Source of the DNA: Phycomyces nitens
Lineage: Eukaryota > Mucoromycota > Mucoromycetes > Mucorales > Phycomycetaceae
DNA: 64,000 bases
Direction of reading: 5' to 3'
NCBI GenBank assembly: GCA_022702545.1
Contig: JAHRBC010000003.1
Span: 3,162,001 to 3,226,000, forward strand
Position numbers and translations under genes: made by a program. Position 1 is the first letter of the stretch, and every line of letters begins with the position of its first letter. Of the stretch, positions 37,450 through 51,040 are shown one piece after another. The notes under the pieces were generated by a model. The model was given only the letters and a program-made list of their open reading frames with translations. It was not told the DNA's origin and made no database searches.

Positions 37450-38057
37450 TTAATTACCACACCAATCATCGTTTAGCATTTGACAGATATCAGGTTTCAG
37501 TTCAGTAAAACGCCGCTTCGACAAAATGTTGGCGTATGGTCCATAATGAGTGATTGATAAATATCGAGCTTCCATGTTGTCAGAATGAGCAATTAGCTTG
37601 CTGGAGGAAACACTGTTGTCTACACGATCCGGCTTAATGATTGCAGCAAGGTTTACAGGATGTGTCAATGCAACTTGTTCCACACCAGTGTTATCAATCA
37701 TTGAAAATGGCTGTAAATTCATACTATCTAGGATCCAAATAGTCTTGTTTTTTTTTTCTTTTCCTCGTATGGTTTTCCTGTTTGTCTGCAAGCAGCCAAC
37801 AGTTCTTCATCAAAGCTTCGTCGCAGACTATTATGGTTTGTTTCAGGCACTGCTGTCAAAGTTGGAGACATGGTTATCACAGGATTTGCCATCTCTGCAG
37901 AATTATCTTCTTCGTCGCTTGATAATGCAACTTTGTGACGTAAAAAAAAATATAATCTTTGTTGGTAATGACAAACCTGTTTGTATATTTTAATTTTTGC
38001 CTTTAAATGATTGACAATTGCCATTGTACTTGCTGAAATGTTTCCACACAGCCACAC
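37450..38057 (-). pseudogene. Second unidentified coding-like segment
   Basis: Two overlapping frames on the minus strand, VALSSDEEDNSAEMANPVIT through FDEELLAACRQTGKPYEE, then TIWILDSMNLQPFSM through KPDICQMLNDDWCGN and a stop, are joined by a frame change inside a poly-A run (minus strand; about 37748-37757). It could be the 5' part of the decayed gene at 36.4-37.3 kb or a separate one. No family recognised. Confidence 0.35.
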
Positions 38058-38890
38058 CTGTATTCCAGCTTTTTCAACATATGGGACAAATAACCTTATC
38101 TTGCTAATCTCTTTTCAAAGTAAGAGCAGTCGAATTCCCTGCAGAATGTATGATACTGTTGGGTGAATGTATGCAATCAAAAGAAATCATGGAGTTTTAC
38201 AAACCTTGACAGTCATTATATATCTCACAGTCACTGACAAGCAAAATGATAGTGTAATATTTCTTAGGTATCGGAGTTAAAAGGTAGCGAACAATATAGC
38301 TCAGAGTGGGAAAAAAAGAACTGTGTTTTACACTTTTCACAAATCATTTTTTTTGTATTTAATTTGTGGAAAGAAAAAACTGTATATTAAAATAAAAAGT
38401 GATATGTCGGGATTAAAAGTTGCCTTACAATGGCAGGAAGATATCACAAGAGTCTAGCTATTGGAATAATAAAGATAATATTTTTATTTTCATGAAGCAA
38501 GTTGTATTTATACTATCTTGAATGGATCTTGCTACAAGTTCTCAGGTACTGGAAGCTTCCAACAAAGAGTATAGTATTCTCAAAAGAGGCAGAGACAGAG
38601 ATTGGATTGGATTGGGTATATTATGATTCAGATTCTATAAACGACATGGTCATCACAATATATTTGTGCAATCTTTTCGAATACACAAATGTATATCACA
38701 AACAAATGTATAAAAAATAAAATAAAATAAGAAAATTGCGATTTTTAAGCGGTAAAAAAAATTGTTGGATATCAAAAGATGATGATTTGGAAATTTAGTA
38801 CTGTGTTGGCAGTTGCTCTTGAGATCAAGATTGTTGAATGTTGAATATTTGATTATTGTAGAGCACAAGTTGACATTATTATTAATATTT

Positions 38891-38925
<35 letters not shown>

Positions 38926-40232
38926 TTTGGATTGTGATGTTGTAAAGTACTATTGAAGTAAAAAATAGCTAGAAAGGATACCGCTTTTTCAAATTATAAA
39001 TCAAATGGATAGATAACTGTACTCACCCAATAGATTTAGCAGGTAAAAGACATTGGACTTGATCTGAGTGCTCATGAGAGGATTTATGATACTTTTTTGG
39101 GACTTGAGGTACTACTGAGAAAGCAAGGGCCCTTGCGTGCTACATGAGCACCAGGAAGATTCTCATATTATTTTTGGTCAGGACATAAATATCACTTTTG
39201 CCCTCTCTTTTTTTCTTTTTTTTTTTATTCAACTGGACATAAACTATTCTTGGATTTCCAAAGAGTAAAATAAAGGACTTTTATTATTATTATATGGCTG
39301 TGGAGCCTATCAATAGTCTCGCTGAGTTGCAGAGTACAAAAAGTAGTCTTCTTTTATTGAGAATCCGGGTAAGACAAGTTGAAATCCCCTCGGCTCCCTC
39401 TCTCTTTGGGTGGGCCTGGAAATAAACTTCTTTATGAAGAGACATATTGATATATTTACAGCCCCCCACGTTTCAAGCGGATCTTTCCGCAGACATTCTC
39501 TGTAAATCTGTCCGCTTAGCCATATTTACTTTTTGTGCAATATATTTAAACATATTTATATATATTTGGCCAAACAAATTACGCTTCGATACATACGGAT
39601 CGTTGCATGATGGGTTGATATTCTAAATTATAGTGGGACATATTAAATATATTCCCAAAAATACAAGTATGTAAGCGGGAATTCGCCAAGGGATCTTATT
39701 GGACAGATAAGTGTATCTATGTGGCCAAGCCGCTCTTTTGTGAAAAAAGACAAACCAAACCAAAATATAATAATAATAATATATAATAATTCCAGGTGCG
39801 TCTCTTGGTTTATTTGTTTTTAAGGGGCTGATGAGCCTGGTATTTATTTCTTATTATTATTATTATTATTATTATTATTTATTTATTTTGGAAATGCAAA
39901 CAACCTCCCCTTTATGTTATGAAGCAAAAAAGCCTTTTGGTCTTATTTCGGCAATCGATCTTGAGTAACTAGGCTGTTAAGCTTTCAAGACGGGCCAAAT
40001 CGGTCTAGCCCTATTGGGTTTATAATGTTAATCTGATGGTACGCCAGATCAAGGCAATTCCCAAAAGGCAAAACTGATGCCCGTTGTAGCCTATAGGTTC
40101 CCCTCTTATAATTGCTTGGATGCCAATACCTTTTTGTATAAAAACCAGAATAATAGAAAGGCTCTTTAATTTCTATTCTAAAAAAATAAAAAATAAAAAT
40201 AAATTATTTTCTTGCCTTCCTTTTCTTAAACA
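38058..40232. other. Gene-poor interval upstream of desaturase 2
   Basis: 2.2 kb with no supportable gene. It holds (ATA/ATT)n microsatellites at about 38876-38927 and 39850-39882 and a pyrimidine tract near 39200. The last 200 bp are the likely promoter and leader of desaturase 2. Confidence 0.6.
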
Positions 40233-41701
40233 ATGTCAAAGACTTATGTCTACGCCTACACAAAATCAGAGTCAAGAAAGGACTCGACAAATATTGAGAA
40301 ACTACCGCCTCTATTTGATACCCCAACGACATGGAAGAACTGGTACAAGCGAGTCAGATGGGTGTATTCCATCATCCTCTCTACTCTGCCCATCATAGCT
40401 GTCTATGGCATGTTCACCACCGAACTCCAGACCAAGACGGCCATCCTGAGTGTGGTATTTTATTTCATCACAGGCCTCGGTATCACTGCAGGTAAAGAAT
40501 TCCCCCCCTCCCCAACCTCCTTATTCCCATTGTTGCCTGGATACCAATGCGCAACCCAAATACTAATCCAAAGAAACCATTTAGGCTATCATAGATTGTG
40601 GGCACATCGTGCTTATCAGGCAACACCTCTTTTACGATTCTTGTTTGCCATGGGTGGTGGTGGTGCCTGCCAGGGATCGATATACTGGTGGGCCCGAGAC
40701 CATCGCTCTCACCACAGATGGACCGATACCGACAAGGATCCCTATAGTGCTCAACGCGGTTTCTTTTATTCACACATTGGCTGGCTCTATGTTGACCGTG
40801 GCAAGGGAAAGACTGGATTTGCAGACATTGCGGATTTCAAGGCAGATAAACTTATCATGCTTCAGAATAAGTTTTATCCCTTGGTTGCGTTGGTGATGGG
40901 CTTTGTGCTCCCGACAATGATCGCTGCCTATGGATGGAATGATGTTTGGGTAAGTTCAATGGGTTGTCCAAAAAGCATTTTTTAGTAACAAACTCCTAGG
41001 GTGGATTCTACTATGCATCGGTTATCCGGGTCACCTTTGTCCACCATGTAACCTTTTGTGTCAACAGTCTGGCCCACTTTTTGGGTGAAGACACCTTTGA
41101 TGATTACCATTCACCTCGCGACCATTGGATCACCGCCATTGTCACCTTGGGAGAGGGATACCACAACTTCCACCACCAGTTTCCTCAGGACTATCGCAAT
41201 GCAATCGTGTTTTACCAGTACGATCCCACCAAATGGCTGATTAAGCTCCTAGAATTCCTTGGACTGGCTTATGATCTAAAGACCTTTCCTACAAACGAGA
41301 TTTCCAAAGGTCGAATCCAAATGCAAGAGCAAAAGATCCAAAAGATTAAGCGTGACCTTAAATTTGGCACTCCCATCCACGAGCTGCCGGTGTACACATG
41401 GGAAGAGTTCCAGGATCTTGTGCACACCCAAGATAAGCAGTGGGTTCTTATTGAGGGCATTCTTTATGATCTAGAAGGGTTCGAGCACCCAGGAGGTTCC
41501 AAGTATATCGGGGCAGCATTGGGAAAGGACATGACAGGAGCATTTAATGGTGGCATCTACAACCACTCGAATGGAGCCAGGAACTTGTTGACGATGATGC
41601 GTGTGGGTGTACTCCTGAATGGCATGGAGGTCATGACACAGGCTCAGGCTGAACTTGACGTCCAAGACATGGCATTAGATACCCTAAAGAAATCCCAGTA
41701 A
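40233..41701 (+). CDS. OLE1: Delta-9 acyl-CoA desaturase with cytochrome b5 domain, copy 2 (3 exons)
   Basis: Paralog of the gene at 33.6 kb with the same domain order. Exons 40233-40491, 40585-40949 and 41000-41701 give 441 aa. Histidine boxes are HRLWAH, HRSHH and HNFHH; the b5 domain has HPGG and NHSNGARN. First and last introns match copy 1 in position, but the middle intron of copy 1 (after HRSHH) is cleanly absent: CATCGCTCTCACCACAG runs straight into ATGGACCGATACC. The N-terminal 25 residues differ from copy 1. Both copies keep all metal and haem ligands, so both look functional. Confidence 0.96.
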
Positions 41702-44700
41702 TATTTCTTTTCTTTTTCTGGTCTGGATCCGCATTTCAAACCACCATTTTTAAAAAAAAATCCACATTATCCCCCCCCCCCTTCAACTCGCAATGTTTTC
41801 ATTCTCATCAACTCATCCTTATTATTATTATTACTATTCTTCAATAAATAAATAAATAATATATACATATACATATCATAATCTGAATTCCCGGAAACCA
41901 ATCTCCAGTCCAAGGACAAGATATTCTTACAACACTCTGCCAAGTCTTTTACAAGAGTTGCCAAGTCTTGCTTTCTGGATCCAAAGCAATAGAATTTATC
42001 ACGACTCGTGCAACATTATCAATCTCGAAATAGATTATTGGGTTTATAAATGTTTATTAAGAATATTAATAATAGCAAACTGTTTCAAATCCTGTTTGGC
42101 CTTTTATTTTTTTATTATTTTATTTTCTATTTGCTTTGATTCAAACAGAGTTTCATGATTTCTCAGGAGGCAATCAGTCCGGATTAAGAAATATAAGCCT
42201 ATTGATCAGCCTAGGAATTTGGGGCCATTGTGAATAAAAATCAAATTATATCAATTACATCACAATATTAGTGCATGCCTATACGATGTTGAGCATAGCA
42301 TGAATATTCTGAGAAGTACTGAATATAATCATATCACACTCAAGCCAACCCTAAATAAATATATATATATGTATGTATGTGTGTGTGTGTGTGTTTTCCA
42401 TGCACGGTAGAATTTGAAATGAAAGGAGCAACTCAAAATATAGGCGCCGTCTTTGTCTCCCAGACATCAATGGGAATGTGCCTTGGAATTCCAGGCAGTT
42501 TTTTTTTATACATATGTTAATTGACTCATCAATCTGATAAACGAACTCTAAAAATACAATTGATACCTGTTGCTATGGTCTATAAGGTTTTACGACACCA
42601 CCACCACCACCACCATCACCCCTTGGATTTCTCTTTAGCAACCTCTCACGCATGGCTTCCTATCGACACAATTCTTAAAAAAACTCATCAAGACATCTCT
42701 TACTGTCCCGAATAACAAGAATTTTCTCATCAGATTTCCAGAAAAAAGAAAAAAAAAACAGCATGGTTTTTGAGGAGTGACAATTGTTGGAATTCCCAAC
42801 AAATAGAATTAGCAATCTTCAAATAATATTTTGAATTTGGTCCGTATATTCATCAATCAGGTTGTAACCACATTTGTCTAAATAATTGTTTGCCAACATT
42901 TCATAATAACAACAAAAAGATGAATTGATTGTGTCTCTATCTATGGATAATTATATTAGCCTTGTCAATCATCCTGTTTAACCGACAAACTGACTTTGCA
43001 GGAGTACACAATTGCAGATCTTTCCTTTTTTCTTTCTTTCAGAATTGTCAGATATCCAAATCATTCCATTCCCACTGTTATCTTGGCCATTTAGATATTC
43101 CAACAATCTTGTACAAGATTAAAATGTTGATCGTAAAGTAATTATAGACATTGACATCAAACGCCATCTAGACAACACCACTAACAACAAAAGTATATAA
43201 CACAACCTTGGTCTGGAACCAGTCTAGTTAGTAAAGTGTGCTTAGTAAAGGAAAGCAAGCGGCTCAGGTTATAGATCCCAAAGCTGTGGATTGAACCGAT
43301 TTGTTATTATTCATTCATATCATAGATTGACACTATTTTCTGGTGGTCTAGTAAGCAACAAGCTAGCCTGTATCTAGCCCTTTATTCGATATGTACCGTA
43401 TAAATAACGCACATTTGCATATCACTGTTCCTGCATATTGCAGCAAGTAAACACTACTAACAATAATCAATGTATTTCTTATTATTATTTAACATCCAAA
43501 TTCACACAAGATCGCGGATCGTCTATTTAGAATAGTCAGGCTCGTAAATACATACACCATGGGCATTTCAACAATAGTATCCAAATACATCGCGAATCAT
43601 ACTGTTTGCCAATTGACCAGATCAGTCATTAAGACCCATTGATCTGAGATCCATAGTCAATTCTGCGCATCCTATTTATCAAGGCTGACATCAATTAGGC
43701 TGACATCAATTAGGCTGCCAAGATTTCCAATCACAATACTCAACTAGTGAAGTCTATAAGGATAGCCTATAAGGATAGCCTATAAGGATAGCCTATCAAT
43801 TATATAGCCTTATTTAAAACGGGATCAGATTAACAAAACACATGAGGTGTAATATGTCATGAACACGCATGCACACACGGATTCTTTTCTTTTTTCTTTT
43901 TTTAACAAAAGAATAGGCTGGCTATTCATATTACATATTCGAAACAAATCTAAAGTCTAATTTGGAACGGCCATAAACAGTTGTCCATCTACCAGAACTC
44001 ATGTTATTTTCACGAGTGTGGTAAACATACACAAAAAAGCACATATTGATTTCTGCCAAGGGTTCCTTTATTTACGTACAGTAATCAACAATGGTCTACG
44101 ATTTCAAGAATATTATTGTTCTTGGACTTTGATAGATATCTACTCATTGTACAGCCATAATAATACACTTTAAGAATCTAAAAAATATTAAATAGGTATA
44201 GCATACATTGTTATCCAGGTATTTTCAAGTTACAGACCATTTGTAGATACATTCTAGGTATCTTATTACACCCCCAATCATCATCATCATCATCATCATC
44301 ATCATATTTGGCCAGAATGCCTTTCCAAGCTTGACCAGGGCCATGTCTTGGTTGTTAAACAGCAAGAATATCTGGAACAAATATCCCTTTATTTTTATTT
44401 TTATTTTTTAAAAAAATCATTTCCTAGTATTTGTGCCATTGAATTGCAGAATTCTTTACCTCTGATCCGATATACTCAAAGCGCCCATTATGCACCAAAA
44501 GATGGGGTGATTTTTATATATATATTTGTGGCGTGTGAAAAAAAAAGAGAAGAGGTTTATACGAGGGATAAGTGCTCTGTCTTTGTACGATTCGTTAGGA
44601 AATGCCCTCTTATTCTCAAGTTAACCTTTTAGTTGACTGTACGATATTAATATATAGTTGTTTTCAAAATTGATACAAAGATTTATATAAAGAAATAGGG

Positions 44701-45127
44701 GGCTTGTTGCTATAGACAGCGATAGGTTTGGATCAATGACAGATGTGCGACTATGTACTACATTATGCCTAATGAGTTAGACAAACGGTATTCTCATCAG
44801 AAATCTAGAGACAAAACGAAAAAAGGTTATTGTGTCTAGAACCAATCCCATGGATTCTTAAGAATCTCTATTTCTAGTTAAAAATACAAGACTATGAGAG
44901 TACAGTTTATTATTGCGAATTTTGCCCATACAAAAAAATAAAATAAAAAATAAAGTCGTTGGAGAGGGAGAGAGGAGGGGAGGGTTATTATTATTATTAT
45001 TTTTTGGAGGGATCAGAAAATATCTATAGGTAAAGTTATGTTGGTGTATATTATAGCTGTGGTGTTCATATGAGTAGATCATGCTTTATGCTAAATCACC
45101 AAAAAAAACATATAATCGAGAAGATTG
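41702..45127. other. Large gene-poor interval with microsatellites
   Basis: 3.4 kb in which I find no credible gene, tRNA or rRNA. Simple repeats include (CAC)n 42595-42616, (CAT)n 44277-44305, (GT)n about 42372-42393 and two short tandem arrays near 43.7 kb. Short frames up to 94 codons lack domain features. Confidence 0.6.
43682..43796. repeat. Two adjacent short tandem arrays (15-bp and 13-bp units)
   Basis: AGGCTGACATCAATT is repeated twice plus a partial (43682-43717). Forty bases later CTATAAGGATAGC is repeated three times plus a partial (43754-43796). Units are perfect, implying recent slippage. Confidence 0.85.
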
Positions 45128-47374
45128 TCATCTGCCTTCTGGTTTAACTGCTTCTAGCATTATACGGCCCATTGGTAACGCAGAACCACCAAATATCTGA
45201 TCGGGCTTGATCATTCTGTCTCCAGAGTTGGATGTCCCACCTTCTACTTGGGAACTAGAATTATTCATTCCATTGCCTATTTCAGAAGCGGTATATTTAT
45301 CATCTGGTTCGTTATTTGCGTTTGAGTATTTGTTGCGATTTTTGAACACGAAAAAGAATAAGAGTGCACCGATAACTCCAATCTAGAGAAACACAACAGA
45401 TTAATTGTTTCTTTTTCTTTTTTTTTCAAAAAAAGAAAAGAAAAGAATGTTAAATATGAATAGTGATTTTGTAACTTACACCGGCAATGGATCCAACAAC
45501 AATTCCCGCAATTGCACCTCCAGAAATACCAGACGAGGTTTTGGTATCAGTTATACTTTCAATTGCCTGTGTAGGAGAAGCTATTGGTACAGAACCAACT
45601 GAACTTGGAGCTGAAGTAGCATTTGAGGGTGTGGGAGGGACTACCGGGGTACCAAAATCGGCGGGTGCACCAATCAAAGGGGAAGTAGTCCATGTCCAGG
45701 TACTCATGTCAAGGGCAACATTAATATCTGAATCAAAGACACCGTTATTTCCACCAAAGAGAATAAACATATATTTTCCAATAACGACGGCTACCAGTAA
45801 AAATAAAATAAAAAAAGGCATCGCATGTTTAGCTTTCGAGATAATATACAGATAATGTTCTTTTTTTTTTGAAGAAAAAAAACGTAATTACCAGAATGTC
45901 TACATCTTGGAGAAGGTGGAATTCCAGTCGTCGGTTGTGGTGACCAAGAACGTTTAGCAATATTATACAGCCAAAGATCGTTCATTGCTTTTCCGGGATC
46001 TATAATCAAATTGGTCAATTGATAACTCGTATGGCCTATTGATTTGGCTATACTTTACCACTGCAGCCACCAAACATGACTGCATAAACGTTTGTAGGAT
46101 CTAAGAAATATAGAGTGATGGTGGTTATTCTTGTTAATGGATACAGACTGGGATTCAGATGGGAATTTTGCATTACCCATGACTGTAGAATGTCCCCATC
46201 TTGTAGCAGGAAGTTCTCCAGTGGCAGAGGATGTTTGGCTCAATTTGCTATAAACCCCTGTTTGGAGGTTAATGGAAATAATATCATTCATTGCAACTGG
46301 TATTGTTGTGTCAGAATATTGCTGTCCACCAAAAATTAGAATTGACGAAAAGGCAGAAGAATAAACCATGGATGAAGACCAGGTAGCTTGAGGTAACTGT
46401 GATCCTCCCTTGGCAGAAATTGGGGACGTAGTTCCTGTCTAGAATATAATCAATATGAGATGAAAAATAATGAGTCTTGGTTTATATTGGCACGAGATAC
46501 TATATTGACTTAAAAATATATATCATACCTTGGCATTTACGGTATACAGCACATTATATAATATGGTAGCAGTAGTAGGATACCCGGTTATAGCAGCACT
46601 ATAAAAGGTTGAAAATATAAGACAATGTAAAGTCTTGCTGTGATCCTTACGTTTCTCCACCAAAATAATACACAAGATCGTTTAGGATCACAGAAGAAGT
46701 GTCCATTCTGTAGATTTCAAATGGTAAAATATAAGTAAAATACATATATACTGTGGGTCTGTACGTGATCTTACATTGGTGTAGTAGAAGTTAACTGCTT
46801 CCATAAATTGGTTGTTACATTATAAGAGTATCCTCCGTTGTAAGTGCAGTTGGGGCAGACACTTCCGCCCTGAAGAAACACTGTATCGGTACGGGAAATT
46901 CCACCAAATATAAATCGGCTTGAACCTCTTGGGATGATGGTTTTGTCAACACCTGGAATATAATTCCACTGTGGGCTTGCGAGATCAAGTTCACTATTAC
47001 TGGTGATGTTTAAAGCATATATTTCAATATGGTAGTCTGAATATGGCTCTCCACCTAGAGAAAATCAACGAATTAGCACAGTTACAATGAGTATCTTTGT
47101 GGCTATATATATATATATATATATATATATTCTCAGGGCAAGGCATGTTTTACCAAAGCAGTAGATTTGTTTTGTCTGGTCGATATAGGCACACCCTGTT
47201 AAAAGGTTTTAATGTTCAAAACAGATGGTTAGCTAAAGGAGTATATAAAAGGCAGAAACCATTGAGGAAATGCATCATTATAAACAATATCGCACCTTGG
47301 CCCCAGCGAGGATCGATTGCCACAGAAAAGCCTGTTAATCCAGCAAAAATAATAGCAACCAGGAAACCACCCAT
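45128..47374 (-). CDS. Kelch-repeat single-pass membrane protein, copy 1 (10 exons)
   Basis: Exons: 47374-47296, 47195-47154, 47054-46775, 46707-46651, 46598-46529, 46438-46177, 46100-46059, 45999-45892, 45790-45480 and 45382-45128, totalling 501 aa. Residues 1-19 (MGGFLVAIIFAGLTGFSVA) form a signal peptide. The mature part starts WGQGCAYIDQTKQIYCFGGE and has kelch beta-propeller blades marked by FGG motifs (VMFGGCS, FILFGGNNGVFD) and paired aromatic residues. A Ser/Thr/Pro-rich stalk leads to GGAIAGIVVGSIAG and IGVIGALLFFFVF, a single transmembrane segment interrupted by the last intron. A cytosolic tail of about 75 residues ends in KPEGR. It is predicted as a type I surface protein of unknown ligand. 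The exon plan is the same as in copies 2 and 3. Confidence 0.88.
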
Positions 47375-47449
47375 CCTTAAAGTAAGAGAAAGAAAAAGAT
47401 TGATTTGTGAATATCAGTATTTTCAACCATGTTTACATTGTGATTCAAT

Positions 47450-47512
47450 ATACTCGTACTACTTTATGAATTTTTTTTTAAAAAAAGAGAGTATTACCTG
47501 GGAGCCACCGTG
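47450..47512 (-). promoter_or_regulatory. Conserved upstream block of kelch gene 1
   Basis: About 63 bp, 76 bp before the start codon, align with 58770-58833 upstream of copy 2. The best-kept parts are ATACTCGTACTACTT and GTATTACCTGGGAGCCACCG. Surrounding non-coding DNA is much less alike, so this looks like a retained promoter or 5' leader element. Confidence 0.5.
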
Positions 47513-48559
47513 TCACAGGAAAATTAAGATTCTTAAAGAACATATCGTACAAGATATCAGCCACTGATACCTTTTTTGTTTTCAAAGGAAATGAAGTTAT
47601 TTAATAGTCTCAGCAGCAGATCCTTATATGCTCTTATAATCTTGTTTGCCTGGGGTTTACTTTTGCAAAGTATTCAAAGTTAAAGTATGGTTCATAAAAG
47701 TACCAATTTATAATTTCATTACCCAGAATATGTGTTTAAAAACACATATTTGGCACCCATACTGGTACAAATAGCAGAATACAATCTTGATAGGACAGCA
47801 TGCTGTACCCAAAAATAGCCGAATAAAACAATAGACCTGGTTCATCTCTTTCTTCTCCTTTTGACGGATAAATATGCCAATCGTCGAGGTACCGAGACAT
47901 TAAAATTTTAAATGAAAAACGAATGGAGTAAATAGGATGATGTAGAGTATAAAGCCAAAGGTATAATTTTAAAAAAAGCAAAAGCAAAATGTTAATAATA
48001 AAGTTTAAATCTGTATTTCCTTTGTACCTTTCTAGGCTATACATAGCAACTAAATAAAGCTCAATCAGCCTCTGTCCAAGAAACTATAGAACACTATAAT
48101 CCTTGGACAGGAACACGAAAAATGACAAAATGATTACAACAAAAGTAAGATTTTTTAAACAAGGAACATTAGAATATGTGGCCGAGTCGTTTATAAAGGT
48201 ATTAAGGCTCGAATCGACAGCCTCGTAAAGAGCATGTTTTAATTGGACTAAATTAGGAGCTCAACCGACTTTCTGTTTTGGAAATTGATGCATATGCCAT
48301 TGATTATTACAAAATTGTACAATAATTGTACAAATTTACAGTTTTTGGAAGTTGATTAATGATACAGTTTTTATTTTCTCAAACAAACAAAAAAGTGCGT
48401 GTCTTTGAACTTTATCACCGACTTTTTAATATAATGATACAGCGCAGAAAATGCTATCCCAGAATTCCTGATATTTTGTGCGTATTCATCTGTTCTTTTA
48501 AAGTGGGTGTAAACAGCTTGACATTGAATTGTAGTAAAGCATATATTTTACCTAGTATT
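47513..48559. other. Interval between kelch gene 1 and the LINE tail
   Basis: About 1 kb of AT-rich DNA with no supported gene. Frames at 47736-48044 and 48359-48583 have no recognisable domain. Confidence 0.5.
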
Positions 48560-48999
48560 TTGTTTTGTTTTGTATCTTATTGATCTGGTGTCACCTACAG
48601 TGTACAGTTTTTAGATAGTTGCTACAATATATTTCTGGGTATATACGGGAACACAAGAGAACAGGAGAAGAAAATACAGGTTATTAAACAGGCTAAGAAA
48701 GAGTAGGAAATCAAACTGGTGATGATCGATGATTTCATATGGTACCTGTATTTCTTTTGTGCAACTGCTCCTGTCAGAAAAGATTGGCAATTGACAATAA
48801 ACTTTTAGTGTACGATTCAGATGGCTTTGGTAATGGAAACCACGATTGAGGTTTGGGTATCCAGAAAGAGAAGCGGAGAGGTAATTTACGTCTGGCTAGC
48901 AAAAGTAGAGCCTTGCATGAGTTTCGTATTGAATATAATTGAAAAAGAACCACATTCAAAGCAGGGCATTCAATAAGGCATTCAAATAAGAAGAAGAAG

Positions 49000-50800
49000 T
49001 GGTCTTGGTCTTTGATTTTATTATTACTTATGCAACATTGGGCGGCTGTTATATGACTTTGTATGAACTGGGGTATTTGCTTCCGAGTTGGTACATTTTG
49101 CCCGAGTATTTCCCATCCAATTCATCGACAATGGAATTGATATCAAGCGAGTACAGGCTCAAAAAACGAGTCAAGGTAAGAGGGAATAGTGTCTTGCAAT
49201 ATCAGAGAGCAAAATGAAAAGAATCCATTGCAGTTGGAGAGCGCGTTGTCGGTGATCAGGATCCAAAATGCCCAAACCCCCCAGACTTGCGCGGTAGGCA
49301 AAGAAGAGGCCAACCAAGGCTCCCAAAACCAAGGTAGAGAAAACAAACGAACATGGTTGCGTATAGCAGCAAAAAAAAGGGACAGGGGTCACATAGAGGA
49401 CATTCCAGATGGAGCTCAAGAGAAGAGAGTTGGAAACAATACCCTTACCGCGCGCTGACAAGCTTCTTGCATATAGCATAGTACAGTGGCACTCGAGTTT
49501 TGTCAGGAGAGTAGCACGGAAAGACTCTCGTTGGGCAGGGTGAGATTTGAGAGGGAAACCCAGATAACGGATGGAGTTAGCCTCATGGCGGGTGGTGATA
49601 TCTTCAGCATCAAGAACAGGACCCCAATCGGGATGGAGATTCCTAGAGAGAGCAACATCAACTGTCTTGTTCAGATTGACCTTTGCATTTGAGGCCAGGC
49701 CAAAAGTGCGCAGAATCGACAAGACAGTGCTCATCTTAGAGAGAGTGGATAGGAGCAGCAGAAGATCATCAGCGTAAACTAGAAGCTTCAGAGGTAGTGG
49801 AGAGAGAGAGGCGGTGTAGAGGAGGCGAGGTGGAAAGGAATCGAGAAGCGAAATCCACAAAGAGACGGAGAGGCGAGAGAAGATCACCCTGTCGAAGCCC
49901 ACGACCTTGCTCAAAGGAAGAAGAGATATGGCCATTGACATTGACGTGGATCTGGGTCGAGAAGAAATGGGCGCAAACAATGTCAATGAACATGGTAGGT
50001 AAACCTAACCATGCCATAACCAGACAAAGGTAAGTGAGATGAAACCGATCATAGGCTTTCTCTTGATCCAGAAGGAGACCGACTCCAGGATCCTTGGTGA
50101 TTTGGGCATGGGACATAGCCATCCGAGTCAAAGGTCCATTGTCCGCAACGAAGCGGTCAGCCATGAAGCCCGTTTGGAATGGGGTGATCAGAGGGCCTAT
50201 GCAACACCTTAGACGGGATGTGAGTATATTGGTGAAGAGTTTGTCATCACAGTTGATGAGGGAGATGGTGCGCCAATTCCAAAGGGAAGTCAGGTTACCA
50301 GACTTTGGGAGCAAGACCAAAACCGTTTCCTGCAACGAAAGAGGAAAGACACAAGAGAGGGCATCCTGATACACCTCAACAGCAAGGGACTGAATGGTGA
50401 GGTGAGCAAGTAAGCGCAACCACATAGGGTACGGCAGGCCATCCATGCCAGGGCTGGAGTTGTTTGGGGTGTTCTTAAGCGCAGATTTGAGTTCTCCAGC
50501 GTCACTTTAAAGGTCAAAAGAGCGGAGACATCAGAAGGCTTGTAGAAGGAGGGATGTGGTCGAGGAGGGAGGGAGTGGCCGAGAGGTCAATGACTTCTTG
50601 AGAGTATAGGGATTGGTAGAATGAGCATGTGTGGCCAAGCAGATCTGCTGGTGGAGTGAAGGTGGTGGAAGTGTCGGTGTCAACGAGAGTGGTGATGGAC
50701 TTGGCAGCAGAGTGTTGCTTAAGTACTTGAAAGAAATACTTGGACGATGTCTCGCCTTCTTCACACCACTTGGCATCAGATCGGGCTGCCATGGTGGAGG
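49000..50800 (-). pseudogene. LINE reverse transcriptase remnant
   Basis: RT palm motifs are visible: DQEKAYDR (motif A), GLRQGDLLSP (motif B) and YADD (motif C). Motifs B and C lie in different frames, with a break around 49.8-49.9 kb. The thumb-like region continues through SLSARGKGIVSNSLLL and ends near LTRFLSLYSLDINSI. The catalytic aspartates are retained even though the frame is broken. Confidence 0.88.
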
Positions 50801-51040
50801 CACGAGACAGTTGAATTGAGGCCAGCTCAGATTCAACGGAGGATAGTTAAGGTGAGGATGAAGATCCTGAGAACTCATTGCGGAGGCGGTGGAGGCGACG
50901 CTCTTGGGAACGGAGGCGACGTTGGACTTTTTTGCTATAAGTGAAAGCCAATTGCTTGACAGACTTCTTGAGACAATTCCAACGGATCCCAGGGGAAGCA
51001 TCTTCGGGACAAAAGTGGCTTGCCTTATCCAAAAGATCGG

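Noticed and set aside
43285..43300. Box-B-like GGTTCAATCC on the minus strand, possible tRNA
   Set aside because: No box A at the right distance and no cloverleaf pairing could be drawn.
47103..47130. (TA)n runs, also at 59196-59225, as CRISPR or regulatory arrays
   Set aside because: Simple microsatellites without spacers or conserved units.
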